Below are positions 1-7,801 of a stretch of DNA of 25,967 nucleotides, one piece after another. The number at the start of each line of letters is the position of its first letter. Position 1 is the stretch's first letter. This stretch comes from a virus, in IMG/VR virus record IMGVR_UViG_3300031371_000013, positions 1 to 25,967 of that record; one strand, 5' to 3'. Below the pieces are notes generated by a model. The model made no database searches. It was not told the origin of the DNA and saw only the letters and a program-made list of their open reading frames with translations. The position numbers and the translations under genes are program-made.

Positions 1-236
1 AGAGAGTAGAAGATGTTGTTGTTAAATCTGATATGGCTAAATCGATAGCGGAAAAAGGTGTAACAAAATCTAAAGATGTTCTTCCATCAAGTAAAATTGT
101 AGAATTAACAGATGGTGAAGAGACATTAGGTAAAGATTTAGAAGAAGATAAAGAAAACGTTGGTGATGTTGATAAAGCTGAAGAGTTGCCATTGGGCGAA
201 TATAAATCAAAGGAAGGTAAAAAGAGACGCCGATAA
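1..236 (+). CDS. C-terminal part of an unknown charged protein (5' end outside window)
   Basis: The reading frame (codons starting at base 3) is open from the window edge to a TAA at 234-236. The first ATG inside it, at 33, has no Shine-Dalgarno sequence before it, so the gene most likely begins upstream of the window. The visible part, about 77 residues, is rich in Lys, Glu and Asp, has no hydrophobic segment, and ends in a basic Lys-Lys-Arg-Arg-Arg tail. It looks like a flexible, highly charged tail of a larger protein. I do not recognise a family. It lies 27 bases upstream of the sheath gene on the same strand, and its stop codon sits inside a small hairpin. Confidence 0.6.
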   Translation, partial: RVEDVVVKSDMAKSIAEKGVTKSKDVLPSSKIVELTDGEETLGKDLEEDKENVGDVDKAEELPLGEYKSKEGKKRRR

Positions 237-245
237 GTCGGCTTT
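229..245 (+). terminator. Small GC-rich hairpin with short T-run before the sheath gene
   Basis: GCCGA (229-233) and TCGGC (238-242) form a perfect 5-bp stem around the tetraloop TAAG, which contains the stop codon of the upstream gene, and are followed by TTT. It is a short intrinsic-terminator-like hairpin, weak because the T-run is only three bases. It could terminate or attenuate upstream transcription, or protect the 5' end of the abundant sheath mRNA. Confidence 0.4.
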
Positions 246-263
246 ATCAACATGGAGTGAAAT

Positions 264-3062
264 ATGACTGATTATACATATCCTGGTGTATATATTCAAG
301 AGGTTCCAAGTGGTCCTGGGCCGATCAATGGTGTTTCCACATCAAATCTTGGTCTAATTGGTTTTTCAACGAAGGGTCCAATAAACAAACCCGTGATATC
401 GACAAGTTTTCAAGAATTTTCCAGAAGATTTGGTAGTTTTACGGAGAAGGGTTTATCTGCACACGAGGCATTTGCTTTTTTTGCTAATGGCGGTCAAATT
501 CTTTATTTTGTAAGGGTAGTGGCCAGTGATTCAGAAACAGCATATTGGGATTTTGCTGCTGTAGTAGCGTCGGAATCTGTTTCAAACACAGCACAAGGTT
601 CTGGTGTTTATGATTTGTCCCTAGATAATTCTCCTGTTATTCCTGCTACATTATCTATTACTTTTACAAACTCAGGAACTCCAACAGAGCAAAATGTATT
701 CACTGCTAATGCTAGTGGTGTAATATCATTCGATAGTGCAAATTCTGGTGCATCAGCTTCTGGTGGAAGTGGTTCTATTGATGAAGATACCGGTGAAATT
801 CATATTGAATTAACAGATCCAACTCAATTTACTGGTAGTACTGATTATATTGTTGCTGATTACAGTTATAATATTTTCAGATTCAGGATGGCTTGGCCAG
901 GGTTAGCTGGAAATTATTTTAGGGTAAGAATCCTTCCTGGTAGTGATGATTATCTTGTTCAGGCGGAAGCAAGATGGACAAGGTTTACTGTAATCGTAGA
1001 AGAGGATGTGAATTATGATGCGACCAATAGGAATTGGTCTATTGTAGAAACATGGGCTGATTTAGTATTTAATGATGCAGATGATCCCAATTTTATCACC
1101 ACAGTTATAAATGCCGATGGTGCTGGATCGGACTATATTGAAGTTGTGGATTATGGTAACGGAGAAAATCCAACTGCGCTTGCTGGTACTCAAATTACAT
1201 CTGAGAGTGTTTCTGATACACAGGTTCCCCAGGGTAGCACATCAACACCTCCTGTTGACTATGATGGAACAACAAAGGGTTGGGAATATACTCTTGCAAA
1301 TGCTCCATTTGAGATGACACTTGGAATGTCTTTTCAGATGGCGGATGGATTGGTTTCAGTGAGTGGGTCTGCAACATCAAGTGCAGCTGTTCTTACGGAT
1401 ACTTCGGCTAATTTTACTGGAGGTGGAGCAGTTGATAATTTAGCTGGTAAAGTTGTTGTTAATATAACACAGGGTGCATCAGCTATTATTACAGCCAATA
1501 CCGCTACTACAATAACGGGTGTTTTAACGGGTGGTGCTGTAACTTGGACTACAGGTGATTTGTATACTGTAATTGAACCTTCCACAAAAATAGGTACATC
1601 AATCGGAGATGCTGGAGGAGATGAAACAGTGGTTTCACCAGGGAGTGCATCTGTTCCGGCACAGATAATTCCTGGTACTGTTGTTATGCAGTTAACTTTG
1701 GCATCTGCTGGTGTTGTTACTGTTATCGATGATGGTTCTGGTAATTTATGGGATGGTGTTGCTGGTTCCCTGGCAACAATAAATTATACAACTGGTCAAA
1801 TAACTGGGATCACTGGTACTGTTGCAAATCAGATTACTATTCAAGATGTTACGGCATGGGGTTCTGATAATGCCGTTTTAAGTTCAAATATAATGTTTGG
1901 TTGTGTTTATGCTGTTCCTGTAGCGTTAGAGGATGATTCTGATGGTAATATGTTGATGTCAGAAGACCAGGCAACCGGATATCCTCAGAAGTTTTCTCTG
2001 AATTTGGTTTCAGGTGTAAATACAGTTAGCTATACCACTGGAGTGGTGGATTTAACTTGGAAAATAGAGGGTAATCCTGCTGCTGCACCTGTTGGGGCTT
2101 ATGCTCAAACTGCTAGTTATTATACTAATCCAAGTTCTGAAATATCGGCTATATTAGCAAATGGATCTGATGGGACATCAGTTACGAGCGATGATGTTGT
2201 TGGTCCGGATTTGGCAGTTGATCAACAAGGAATTTATGCGTTTGGTCAAGTTAATGCAATGATGCAATTGGTAGCAGCTGATTTTCAAACAGATACATAT
2301 GTTGCAGATGCTTTGATTACGTATGCTGAATTGGTAAAAGATAAATTTGTGATTTTGACGGTTCCCCATGGATTGACTTATCAAGAATCTGTAAATTGGA
2401 AGAAATTCCAATTGAATAAGTACACATCATATGCAGCTTTATATTATCCGCATATAAAAATAGCCGATCCTGTTACTGGAATTAATCAAGATATACCGGT
2501 TGGTGGTCATATTGCTGGTATATATGCGAGAACAGACAATACTCGTAATGTTGGAGAGGCTCCAGCTGGAACGGAGAAAGGTGCGATTAGATGGTCAACA
2601 GGTTTGGAAGTTGATCTAACACCAGAACAGGTTGGAATAATTTATAAAGATAACAAAATAAACGCATTGGTTGATTGGCCACATACCGGAAGAGCTGTTT
2701 GGGGAGCTAGAACGCTTGATATTTCTGGTGGTGAGTGGCCGTACATACAAATGAGAAGATTGTTTATGTATATTGAGAAGTCAATATTTAACAGTACACA
2801 TTTGCATGTATTTAAAAACAATGGGTCATCATTGTGGAGTGCCATAAGGACTCAGGTTGTAGCATTCTTGCTTGGTAGGTACCAATCCGGATATTTTGCT
2901 GGAAATAGTCCTGAAGAAGCGTTTTTCGTAATATGTGATAGGTCGAATAATCCTCAAAATACAGTTGATCAGGGATTGGTATTTTGTGATGTTGGTATTG
3001 CTCCAAATAAACCAGCTGAGTTTATTGTGTTCAGATTCCAACAGAAATCACTCACAGATTAA
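264..3062 (+). CDS. Contractile tail sheath protein
   Basis: Main sheath subunit, which wraps the tail tube and contracts to drive it through the host envelope. The N-terminus (YPGVYIQEV, residues 6-14, then GLIGFSTKGP) and the C-terminal domain from about residue 740 to 932 are typical of the T4 gp18/P2 FI sheath family. The C-terminal domain includes the WGARTL segment, the run of helices around WSAIRTQVVAFLLGRYQ, and the end segment with VFCDVGIAPNKPAEFIVF. At 932 aa it is longer than T4 gp18 (about 660 aa). The extra length is in the middle (about 100-680), which is rich in Gly/Ser/Thr/Val and looks like surface beta domains. The ATG has a good GGAG about 6 nt upstream. The tube gene lies two genes downstream, the usual order. 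Family assignment is secure; the roles of the inserts are unknown. Confidence 0.95.
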   Translation: MTDYTYPGVYIQEVPSGPGPINGVSTSNLGLIGFSTKGPINKPVISTSFQEFSRRFGSFTEKGLSAHEAFAFFANGGQILYFVRVVASDSETAYWDFAAVVASESVSNTAQGSGVYDLSLDNSPVIPATLSITFTNSGTPTEQNVFTANASGVISFDSANSGASASGGSGSIDEDTGEIHIELTDPTQFTGSTDYIVADYSYNIFRFRMAWPGLAGNYFRVRILPGSDDYLVQAEARWTRFTVIVEEDVNYDATNRNWSIVETWADLVFNDADDPNFITTVINADGAGSDYIEVVDYGNGENPTALAGTQITSESVSDTQVPQGSTSTPPVDYDGTTKGWEYTLANAPFEMTLGMSFQMADGLVSVSGSATSSAAVLTDTSANFTGGGAVDNLAGKVVVNITQGASAIITANTATTITGVLTGGAVTWTTGDLYTVIEPSTKIGTSIGDAGGDETVVSPGSASVPAQIIPGTVVMQLTLASAGVVTVIDDGSGNLWDGVAGSLATINYTTGQITGITGTVANQITIQDVTAWGSDNAVLSSNIMFGCVYAVPVALEDDSDGNMLMSEDQATGYPQKFSLNLVSGVNTVSYTTGVVDLTWKIEGNPAAAPVGAYAQTASYYTNPSSEISAILANGSDGTSVTSDDVVGPDLAVDQQGIYAFGQVNAMMQLVAADFQTDTYVADALITYAELVKDKFVILTVPHGLTYQESVNWKKFQLNKYTSYAALYYPHIKIADPVTGINQDIPVGGHIAGIYARTDNTRNVGEAPAGTEKGAIRWSTGLEVDLTPEQVGIIYKDNKINALVDWPHTGRAVWGARTLDISGGEWPYIQMRRLFMYIEKSIFNSTHLHVFKNNGSSLWSAIRTQVVAFLLGRYQSGYFAGNSPEEAFFVICDRSNNPQNTVDQGLVFCDVGIAPNKPAEFIVFRFQQKSLTD

Positions 3063-3075
3063 ATAGGATAATGTA

Positions 3076-3804
3076 ATGAGTGAAATAAAAAGAATACCTA
3101 ATGTAATCGTTCAGACTTTTATTATTGGGTCTAGTATATCTGGTGTTGAACCAACTGGAGAGGGATATTCTTTTGACTTTGATAATAATGTTGGTACCAA
3201 TTTTACAGTTGATGAGGCGTTGACATGGACAGGTGGAACTGGGTATTTGATTAGTATAGTCGATAGTGGACTAACTGGTAATATGGTTATTTCGTTGGAT
3301 ACGGGTGTTGCACCAAGTGATGGATTAACTATAACTGGTTCGTCATCTGGTGCCACTTGTGACGTTGATGGAATTGTAACATATGAAGGAGTATTGGATT
3401 CTAATGAAAGTATTCGAAGAGGAAGATATCGTCAGTTTTCCGGTTTGTCTGATGGAGGATTAGTTAATATTTTAGAGGATGATGCTTGGAATGGTTTTAA
3501 AATTAGAAGTGTTTTGATGAGTGTTCCAGGTATAACAGCCGTTGATTTTTTTATTACTGATAGACAATCACATGATATTTTTTCAGGTAGTGCTAGTATT
3601 TCATCGGGTAATGCATATCACGATTGGAGAGATTTGGGGTTATTAGTTGCACCTGGATGCAGTTTTAAAATTGTTGGAACTGGTAACTTGTCATCGTTTG
3701 GTAAAATAATGATAATTTTGGATAGGGGATGGGCATCTGATGTATTTGATTCTGCTATCCAATTAGGTAGGGATAATAGACCACCAGGAATGGTAAGGAC
3801 ATAA
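3076..3804 (+). CDS. Unknown beta-rich virion-type protein between sheath and tube genes
   Basis: Predicted 242 aa, soluble, with no signal peptide or membrane segment. Residues about 45-105 have alternating Gly/Thr/Val strands with a GLTITGSSSGAT-type turn, a module often seen in secreted or virion beta-domain proteins. The second half (from about residue 110) has short hydrophobic strands and looks like another beta-sandwich. It is 13 bases behind the sheath gene and 13 bases before the tube gene, so it is probably translated from the same late message and is probably a structural protein (tail decoration, completion or terminator role). That role is inferred from position only; I recognise no family. 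The N-terminal MSEIKRIPNVIVQTFII is plausible for a virion protein with an ordered N-terminal arm. Confidence 0.75.
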   Translation: MSEIKRIPNVIVQTFIIGSSISGVEPTGEGYSFDFDNNVGTNFTVDEALTWTGGTGYLISIVDSGLTGNMVISLDTGVAPSDGLTITGSSSGATCDVDGIVTYEGVLDSNESIRRGRYRQFSGLSDGGLVNILEDDAWNGFKIRSVLMSVPGITAVDFFITDRQSHDIFSGSASISSGNAYHDWRDLGLLVAPGCSFKIVGTGNLSSFGKIMIILDRGWASDVFDSAIQLGRDNRPPGMVRT

Positions 3805-3817
3805 GGAGTTTTATAAA

Positions 3818-4345
3818 ATGAGGGCAGCAAACACAGATTTTATGCAGAATTTCAGATATCATGTTGTTGCTAACAATGGTGATGGAGATCCATTGCAACC
3901 AGCTATTCAATCTGATAGGGATGGTCATGAGACCAATGGTCAGGCTGGTTTTCAGTCTGTTACTATTCCTGAGTTGTCGGTTGAAGCCAGTGAATACAGG
4001 GAAGGGATATCAAGGTGGACTGAAAAATATCCAGGTGTTCCAACCGTATCTGATCTTACCCTAATGCGAGGTGTTACGAAAAGGGATACGGCATTCTTTG
4101 ATATGGTTATGGCATCAATACTTGGTGATGAATATAGAGCTGATGTTACAATTTATCATTATCAGAGATCTGAAATGGACTTGGCTACATCTGCTACAGT
4201 TGGCGATACAATTAGAAGGATAGAGTGCGGTGAATGTTTCGCTACAAGAGCAAAACCAAATGGCGATTTAGATTCTACAGCTGGAGATGTTTCATTGGCT
4301 GAAGTTGATATTGCCGTTGAGAAGTTTGATATAAAATATTCATGA
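3818..4345 (+). CDS. Tail tube protein, gp19-like
   Basis: Subunit of the inner tail tube, which stacks in rings under the sheath and carries the DNA. Its 175 aa are close to T4 gp19 in length. Family signals are the N-terminal MQNFRYHV strand, the SVTIPELSVEASEYREG segment (about residues 46-62), the LTLMRGVTKRD motif (about 80-90) preceding a helix, and the C-terminal GDVSLAEVDIAVEKFDI segment that closes the barrel. A strong AAGGAG lies about 9 bases before the ATG. It is followed directly by a paralogue of the same fold. This copy is the better match to the main tube protein because of its standard length and compact C-terminus. Confidence 0.92.
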   Translation: MRAANTDFMQNFRYHVVANNGDGDPLQPAIQSDRDGHETNGQAGFQSVTIPELSVEASEYREGISRWTEKYPGVPTVSDLTLMRGVTKRDTAFFDMVMASILGDEYRADVTIYHYQRSEMDLATSATVGDTIRRIECGECFATRAKPNGDLDSTAGDVSLAEVDIAVEKFDIKYS

Positions 4346-4366
4346 TATATAAGGAGAATGATATAA

Positions 4367-4969
4367 ATGGCCAGAAATCGCATATTGGATTTTATGCAAA
4401 CACATAGATTCTGGTTATTTGATGTTATTCCTAGTTTAGCTCGTCCATTTTATGTATTGGGTACTCCATTCCTTGGTTTTTCAAATATTACTGTTCCAGA
4501 ATATACAGCTGAAGTTGATACCATAAAGCAATTGAATTCAATGTTCAAAAAATATGCTTATAATGGTGGTCAAGTTAGCTCTGTTACTTTGACGAGGGGA
4601 GTAAGGGGATTCGATGACAGCATGTGGGAATGGATGTATAGAGCCATAACAGGTTTAGAAGTAACAAATAGACATCTATTGCTAATTCATTTTACTAATA
4701 TAAAGTTAGTTGATATTAATCCAAGAATTTCTTCTCATGCTTTGAATACTATTGCTAGAGGGGATGTTGAATCTCCGTTGGATGGCATTCAATTGCCAAC
4801 AGATGCTGGTTTGTTTCTACCTGGTAAGGCATGGTTGTTATGGAATTGCATACCAGTAAGATATAAGGGTGCATCTGATTTTGATGCGAAAAGTGGAGAG
4901 GTTAGTTTGTCAGAATTAGAAGTTCAGCCAGAAGCTATGACTGAATTTACGTTATTGGATCCAGTATGA
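4367..4969 (+). CDS. Second gp19-fold tail protein (tube paralogue or tube initiator/terminator)
   Basis: At 200 aa it shares the same landmarks as the gene before it: an ITVPEYTAEVDTIKQ strand, an SVTLTRGVRGFDDSMWEWM segment (main-tube counterpart LTLMRGVTKRD), and a C-terminal SGEVSLSELEVQPE segment (counterpart GDVSLAEVDIAVE). It differs by a longer, Trp-rich N-terminus (MQTHRFWLFDVIPS) and an insertion before the last strands. In T4, gp48 and gp54 are tube-like proteins that start the tube at the baseplate, so an initiator or terminator role is as likely as a second tube layer; the sequence cannot decide. AAGGAG lies about 12 bases before the ATG. The family call is strong and the exact role is inference. 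Confidence 0.8.
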   Translation: MARNRILDFMQTHRFWLFDVIPSLARPFYVLGTPFLGFSNITVPEYTAEVDTIKQLNSMFKKYAYNGGQVSSVTLTRGVRGFDDSMWEWMYRAITGLEVTNRHLLLIHFTNIKLVDINPRISSHALNTIARGDVESPLDGIQLPTDAGLFLPGKAWLLWNCIPVRYKGASDFDAKSGEVSLSELEVQPEAMTEFTLLDPV

Positions 4970-4982
4970 AAGGTGTATAGAC

Positions 4983-5240
4983 ATGGAAAAGTTTGATAAG
5001 TTGGTTTCTAGAAAATTGATTATAACAGTTTTGACAGTTGTATTTTTAATGATTAATGATAGATTTAAATTAGGTATAACTGAAGAAACTCAATATAAGA
5101 TTATTGGTTTAATTGCAACATATCTTGTTGGTCAAGGTATTGCTGATGCTGGAAGTCAAGGTAAGAAGAAAAATAAAAATATAGAGTCATCACCAAAAGA
5201 TAACAAAGAGTTAAAAGATAACAAAGAGTTATTAGAATAA
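4983..5240 (+). CDS. Small two-helix membrane protein, holin-like
   Basis: This 85-aa protein has two hydrophobic stretches (about residues 11-27, LIITVLTVVFLMIND, and 38-55, YKIIGLIATYLVGQG) separated by a short loop and followed by a hydrophilic Lys-rich tail. The pattern, a short charged N-terminus with SRK, then a membrane helix, a loop and a second helix, is common among small phage membrane proteins annotated as holins. No endolysin gene is in the window, so a lysis role is not supported by neighbours. The tail contains the hexapeptide KDNKEL twice, from an exact 18-bp tandem duplication. An AAAGGTG-type ribosome site precedes the ATG. Another possible role is a membrane-anchored tail or injection accessory. 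Confidence 0.65.
   Translation: MEKFDKLVSRKLIITVLTVVFLMINDRFKLGITEETQYKIIGLIATYLVGQGIADAGSQGKKKNKNIESSPKDNKELKDNKELLE
5195..5230 (+). repeat. Exact 18-bp tandem duplication inside the holin-like gene
   Basis: AAAAGATAACAAAGAGTT at 5195-5212 is repeated without a gap or mismatch at 5213-5230. It keeps the frame and adds six residues (KDNKEL) to the hydrophilic C-terminal tail. It looks like a recent replication-slippage duplication. Confidence 0.9.
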
Positions 5241-5243
5241 TAA

Positions 5244-5720
5244 ATGGAACAGTCAACACCTATATTGCTTAGAAAAGATATTGCTATTAAATTAATGGCA
5301 TTTTTCAGAAGTTATATACCCAATAGGTTTTCAAGAAATGCATTTGTATCACCAGTTCCAAGGATGTTCGGTGGTGGATATCTTATGTTATTCGTTTCAA
5401 AATTATTTAATGATAAAACTGATGAAGTTGGATGGTTTAGGGTATACATATATGTTCCAGAGGATGAAAATCTTAATATTCTTATTAGGATAGAATGGCG
5501 TAGAAATATATTCGGTTTTTGGTACAGAAATGATTTGTGGATAAAAAGTAATATAGATCCAGTTGGTGAATTTCATTCTAATATAAAAAATATGATGAAA
5601 TGGGTTTATATGACTGCTGATGGAACAGTGAGGATTTCATCTATGAATAGATTGTTTAAGAAAATAAAAGTAAATCCTGTTAAAGATAAAGCGATAAGAA
5701 ATGGCTTGGTAATGGGATGA
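5244..5720 (+). CDS. Unknown 158-aa protein
   Basis: Soluble, basic, aromatic-rich protein with no recognisable family. Alternating hydrophobic strands in the middle (YLMLFVSKLF, WFRVYIYVP, LNILIRIEWRRNIFGFWYRNDLWI) suggest a beta-sheet core, and a short helix near residues 108-120 (SNIKNMMKWVYM) follows. The start is three bases after the stop of the previous gene and has no clear Shine-Dalgarno sequence, so translation is probably coupled to that gene. A 56-base spacer follows. Context (tail genes before, unknown virion-type genes after) suggests a phage structural or assembly role, but nothing specific can be claimed. Confidence 0.7.
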   Translation: MEQSTPILLRKDIAIKLMAFFRSYIPNRFSRNAFVSPVPRMFGGGYLMLFVSKLFNDKTDEVGWFRVYIYVPEDENLNILIRIEWRRNIFGFWYRNDLWIKSNIDPVGEFHSNIKNMMKWVYMTADGTVRISSMNRLFKKIKVNPVKDKAIRNGLVMG

Positions 5721-5776
5721 ATATTTTCATGTTAATCTATATTGTTTTTGTAAATATTAGAAAAGGAATCTTTTAA

Positions 5777-6106
5777 ATGACTAAATATTTAAATGATTTA
5801 TCAAGATTTATTTCTGATAGAAAAATTACAGAAGAAGAATTTTTATCCAATGATGAACGTCGGTTGTTTAGATCTTTGAAATCAATGGGTGAACGTGCAA
5901 CAAAGGGTCGAGATATTGATAGGTATATTTTTGAAGTTGTATATAAGGGAGGGCGTTCAACATTGAGAATGATTCTAGAGGGTAGACATTCTATGTCTAT
6001 TGGGAATCATGTTGCAAAGCGGTTTCGGGATATGGACGAACTCGAGTTCGTTGATGTTATCAAGACTAAAAATGGGGCTAAGGTTGTTCTGAGACCGGTA
6101 AAATAG
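5777..6106 (+). CDS. Unknown 109-aa basic protein
   Basis: Short protein rich in Arg and Lys. An N-terminal helical part (KYLNDLSRFISDRKITEEEF) is followed by strands (IFEVVYKGG, RSTLRMILEG) and a C-terminal VIKTKNGAKVVLRPVK hairpin. No family recognised. AAGGA lies 9 bases before the ATG after a 56-base spacer, one of the larger gaps in this strand run, so a new transcript could begin here. Its 3' part carries one of three copies of a 14-bp palindrome (6037-6050), where it encodes Glu-Leu-Glu-Phe-Val. The next gene starts 9 bases after its stop. Confidence 0.7.
   Translation: MTKYLNDLSRFISDRKITEEEFLSNDERRLFRSLKSMGERATKGRDIDRYIFEVVYKGGRSTLRMILEGRHSMSIGNHVAKRFRDMDELEFVDVIKTKNGAKVVLRPVK
6037..6050. 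repeat. 14-bp palindrome CGAACTCGAGTTCG, copy 1 (inside a gene)
   Basis: Perfect inverted repeat located in the coding sequence of the 109-aa gene. The 12-bp core GAACTCGAGTTC, followed by GTT, recurs at 10725-10736 and 16741-16754 in intergenic positions. As RNA it could fold as a 5-bp stem with a UCGA tetraloop. Confidence 0.85.
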
Positions 6107-6115
6107 GAGTTTAAA

Positions 6116-7255
6116 ATGTCAAAATTGAATATGTTAGCGGAAGCGATAGATGGAATATTATCTAAAGAAGATGGAATTATTTCTGAAGCAACAATTCCAA
6201 ATAGTATTGGAAAGCATGTGTCTGCTTTAATCTTAGGATTATCGAAAGCAAAAAGTGCCATTATTTCGTTGGATGGTGTTTATCACTATGCTTTGAACAG
6301 TACATTTCAGGGTGAAAAAACTAAATCAAGGAAAAAAGTAGAAGTAACTTATTCCATCATTAAAGAAATGGAATCTTCTATTGATGGTTTACTTGGTAAA
6401 TCAAAATTATTGGATAAAAATGTTTCTGTTGCTGACAAGGAAATTAGTAATTTATTTAAAAAGAGTTCAAAGACAGAAGATGTAGATAATAATATTAACG
6501 AAGGTATTTCTGATGATGTTTCTAATTTAGCGGCAATGAAAGTATTGATTTCTTTGTCTATGTCGGTGTTAAAGAGAATGAAGGGGAGTAATTTATTCAA
6601 ATTTCAGAAATATTTATCTGATATGAATAATATGATGGACGATGAAATTGATAAAATGGATAACGAGCAAGAGCGTCAATTTAATAGTATGTATATGCGT
6701 AGAATTAGACGCGTTAAGAGTATGATATTTGAATCGTTTGATATTGATTTCGATGATGATCAGGATGATGAATCAGATATAATATTTGAAGAGAATGTAA
6801 AGAAGGAAATATCTGATGGAATGAAAATGTCAGGATCAGCTTCTAAATCACTGATGAAAGCCATTGGGAGAATAGATGGTATAAAAACTGGTTCATATAT
6901 TGGTTCTGATGGTTGGGGTGTATCTGGATTCTCATTGATTAAAGATGATGTCAAGTATCCAGTTAGAATAGTTGTTCAGTATAATGATGTTGGAAAAAAC
7001 AAAGGTGGTTATTTAGTAGCATTTGAAGTACAAACACCAATGTTCCAAAGTGGTAAACCAGATTATAATTTTAGATCTGATCTCGATGATACTATTGCTA
7101 AAATTACTATGGATATACATGGTGCTAAATATATAGCTGATAGATGGTCAAAATTGTATATGCAAGTACCTCCGGGTGATGATCCAGGGAATATTGTAAA
7201 TAAAATAATAAAAGAATTTCCTGTTATATTGTCAAAATATATTAAGGAGAAGTGA
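6116..7255 (+). CDS. Unknown 379-aa protein with candidate prohead-protease sites
   Basis: No family recognised. The N-terminal third is helical, the middle contains a strongly acidic stretch (about residues 207-226, many Asp/Glu), and the C-terminal third (about 240-379) looks like a compact alpha/beta domain with strands such as YPVRIVVQYN and GGYLVAFEVQ. The N-terminus MSKLNMLAEA resembles the T4 capsid-targeting peptide, where the prohead protease cuts after Ile/Leu-x-Glu. Further such tetrads occur as ISEA (22-25) and INEG (127-130). If real, the product could be packaged inside the head and processed. This is inference. The ATG follows AGGAGTTTAAA, a good ribosome site. Its stop overlaps the next start (TGATG). 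Confidence 0.75.
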   Translation: MSKLNMLAEAIDGILSKEDGIISEATIPNSIGKHVSALILGLSKAKSAIISLDGVYHYALNSTFQGEKTKSRKKVEVTYSIIKEMESSIDGLLGKSKLLDKNVSVADKEISNLFKKSSKTEDVDNNINEGISDDVSNLAAMKVLISLSMSVLKRMKGSNLFKFQKYLSDMNNMMDDEIDKMDNEQERQFNSMYMRRIRRVKSMIFESFDIDFDDDQDDESDIIFEENVKKEISDGMKMSGSASKSLMKAIGRIDGIKTGSYIGSDGWGVSGFSLIKDDVKYPVRIVVQYNDVGKNKGGYLVAFEVQTPMFQSGKPDYNFRSDLDDTIAKITMDIHGAKYIADRWSKLYMQVPPGDDPGNIVNKIIKEFPVILSKYIKEK

Positions 7256-7554
7256 TGACAACTTCATCTGCAAATATAGCTGGTGTAATAAAACCAATAG
7301 GAATGGTTAGGCGTCCATCTGGATTTGTATTTGTAACTTCAGATGGATCTTCTAGTAAAAAGAAGAAGAAGAAGAAACCGGGAATATATGAAGTGATCTC
7401 GGTTGATAATGTTACGATTATAGGAGAAATGAAAGAAAAGCGTTATATTGTAAAGGGTAAAAAGGGAGTATGGCGAACAATTCGAGGTAAGCATTACTTT
7501 TTTCCAGACGATAAATCTGGGGTAATACCTCCGATAAATGGATCTGAAAAATGA
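7255..7554 (+). CDS. Unknown 99-aa protein with poly-Lys linker
   Basis: The ATG at 7255 overlaps the previous stop by one base (TGATG) and has AAGGAGA 4-5 bases upstream; it is preferred over the GTG at 7252. The protein has an N-terminal hydrophobic segment (IAGVIKPIGMVRRPSGFVFVTSDG), a run of seven Lys encoded by AAA/AAG codons (about residues 36-42), then a beta-rich part ending in KHYFFPDDKSGVIPP. No family recognised. The YIVKGKKGVWRTIRGKHYFFP portion looks like a small beta domain. It is translationally linked on both sides (TGATG before, ATGA after), so it probably works with its neighbours. Confidence 0.65.
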   Translation: MTTSSANIAGVIKPIGMVRRPSGFVFVTSDGSSSKKKKKKKPGIYEVISVDNVTIIGEMKEKRYIVKGKKGVWRTIRGKHYFFPDDKSGVIPPINGSEK

Positions 7555-7772
7555 AGGTTGAAGAATTATTTGATTATATTGGTCTTGATAATCCAAAGAG
7601 AATAATTAACGAGGGTATATCTAATGGTGCTGCAGAAAAACTTGTTGATAACATGATATATAATCCTAGGACAAGGGCATCTCTTGATAGATATGGAATT
7701 GAAGATGAAGCGTCTATTAATAAGTTGAGACATTTTTTGGTTGAATGTTTGGTTGAATTTTTTAGGAAGTAA
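7551..7772 (+). CDS. Unknown 73-aa helical protein with INE-G site
   Basis: It starts inside the stop of the previous gene (ATGA at 7551-7554). The protein is small and mostly helical, with an amphipathic N-terminus (MKVEELFDYIGL), the tetrapeptide INEG at 19-22 that fits a T4-type prohead-protease site, and a C-terminal helix LRHFLVECLVEFFRK. The hexapeptide INEGIS also occurs in the 379-aa protein two genes upstream, which hints at processing by the same protease or a shared ancestor. No family recognised. It is the last gene of the rightward run before the leftward island. Confidence 0.65.
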   Translation: MKVEELFDYIGLDNPKRIINEGISNGAAEKLVDNMIYNPRTRASLDRYGIEDEASINKLRHFLVECLVEFFRK

Positions 7773-7799
7773 GATATTGGACTATTTCCACGATATCTT
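7771..7799. terminator. Weak hairpin between convergent genes
   Basis: AAGATAT (7771-7777) and ATATCTT (7793-7799) can pair around a 15-base loop, between the stop of the rightward gene (7772) and the stop of the leftward receiver gene (7802). The position suits a bidirectional terminator, but the stem is A+T-rich and there is no good T-run. Confidence 0.3.
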
Positions 7800-7801
7800 T
7801 A

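Noticed and set aside
2178-3041. Several open frames on the minus strand inside the sheath gene, and similar ones across other genes
   Set aside because: They lie opposite clear virion genes, lack ribosome sites and have the composition of reversed coding sequence.
4983-5240. Firm naming of the 85-aa membrane protein as the phage holin
   Set aside because: No endolysin or other lysis gene is in the window; only the two-helix topology supports it, so the call is kept as holin-like.
5749-5756. TGTAAATA before the 109-aa gene, similar to the T4 late promoter TATAAATA
   Set aside because: One mismatch to an A+T-rich octamer is expected often in this DNA; no consistent spacing to other gene starts was seen.
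7358-7377. Run of AAG/AAA codons in the 99-aa gene as a possible slippage site
   Set aside because: The frame continues sensibly after the run and no alternative frame with a plausible product starts there.
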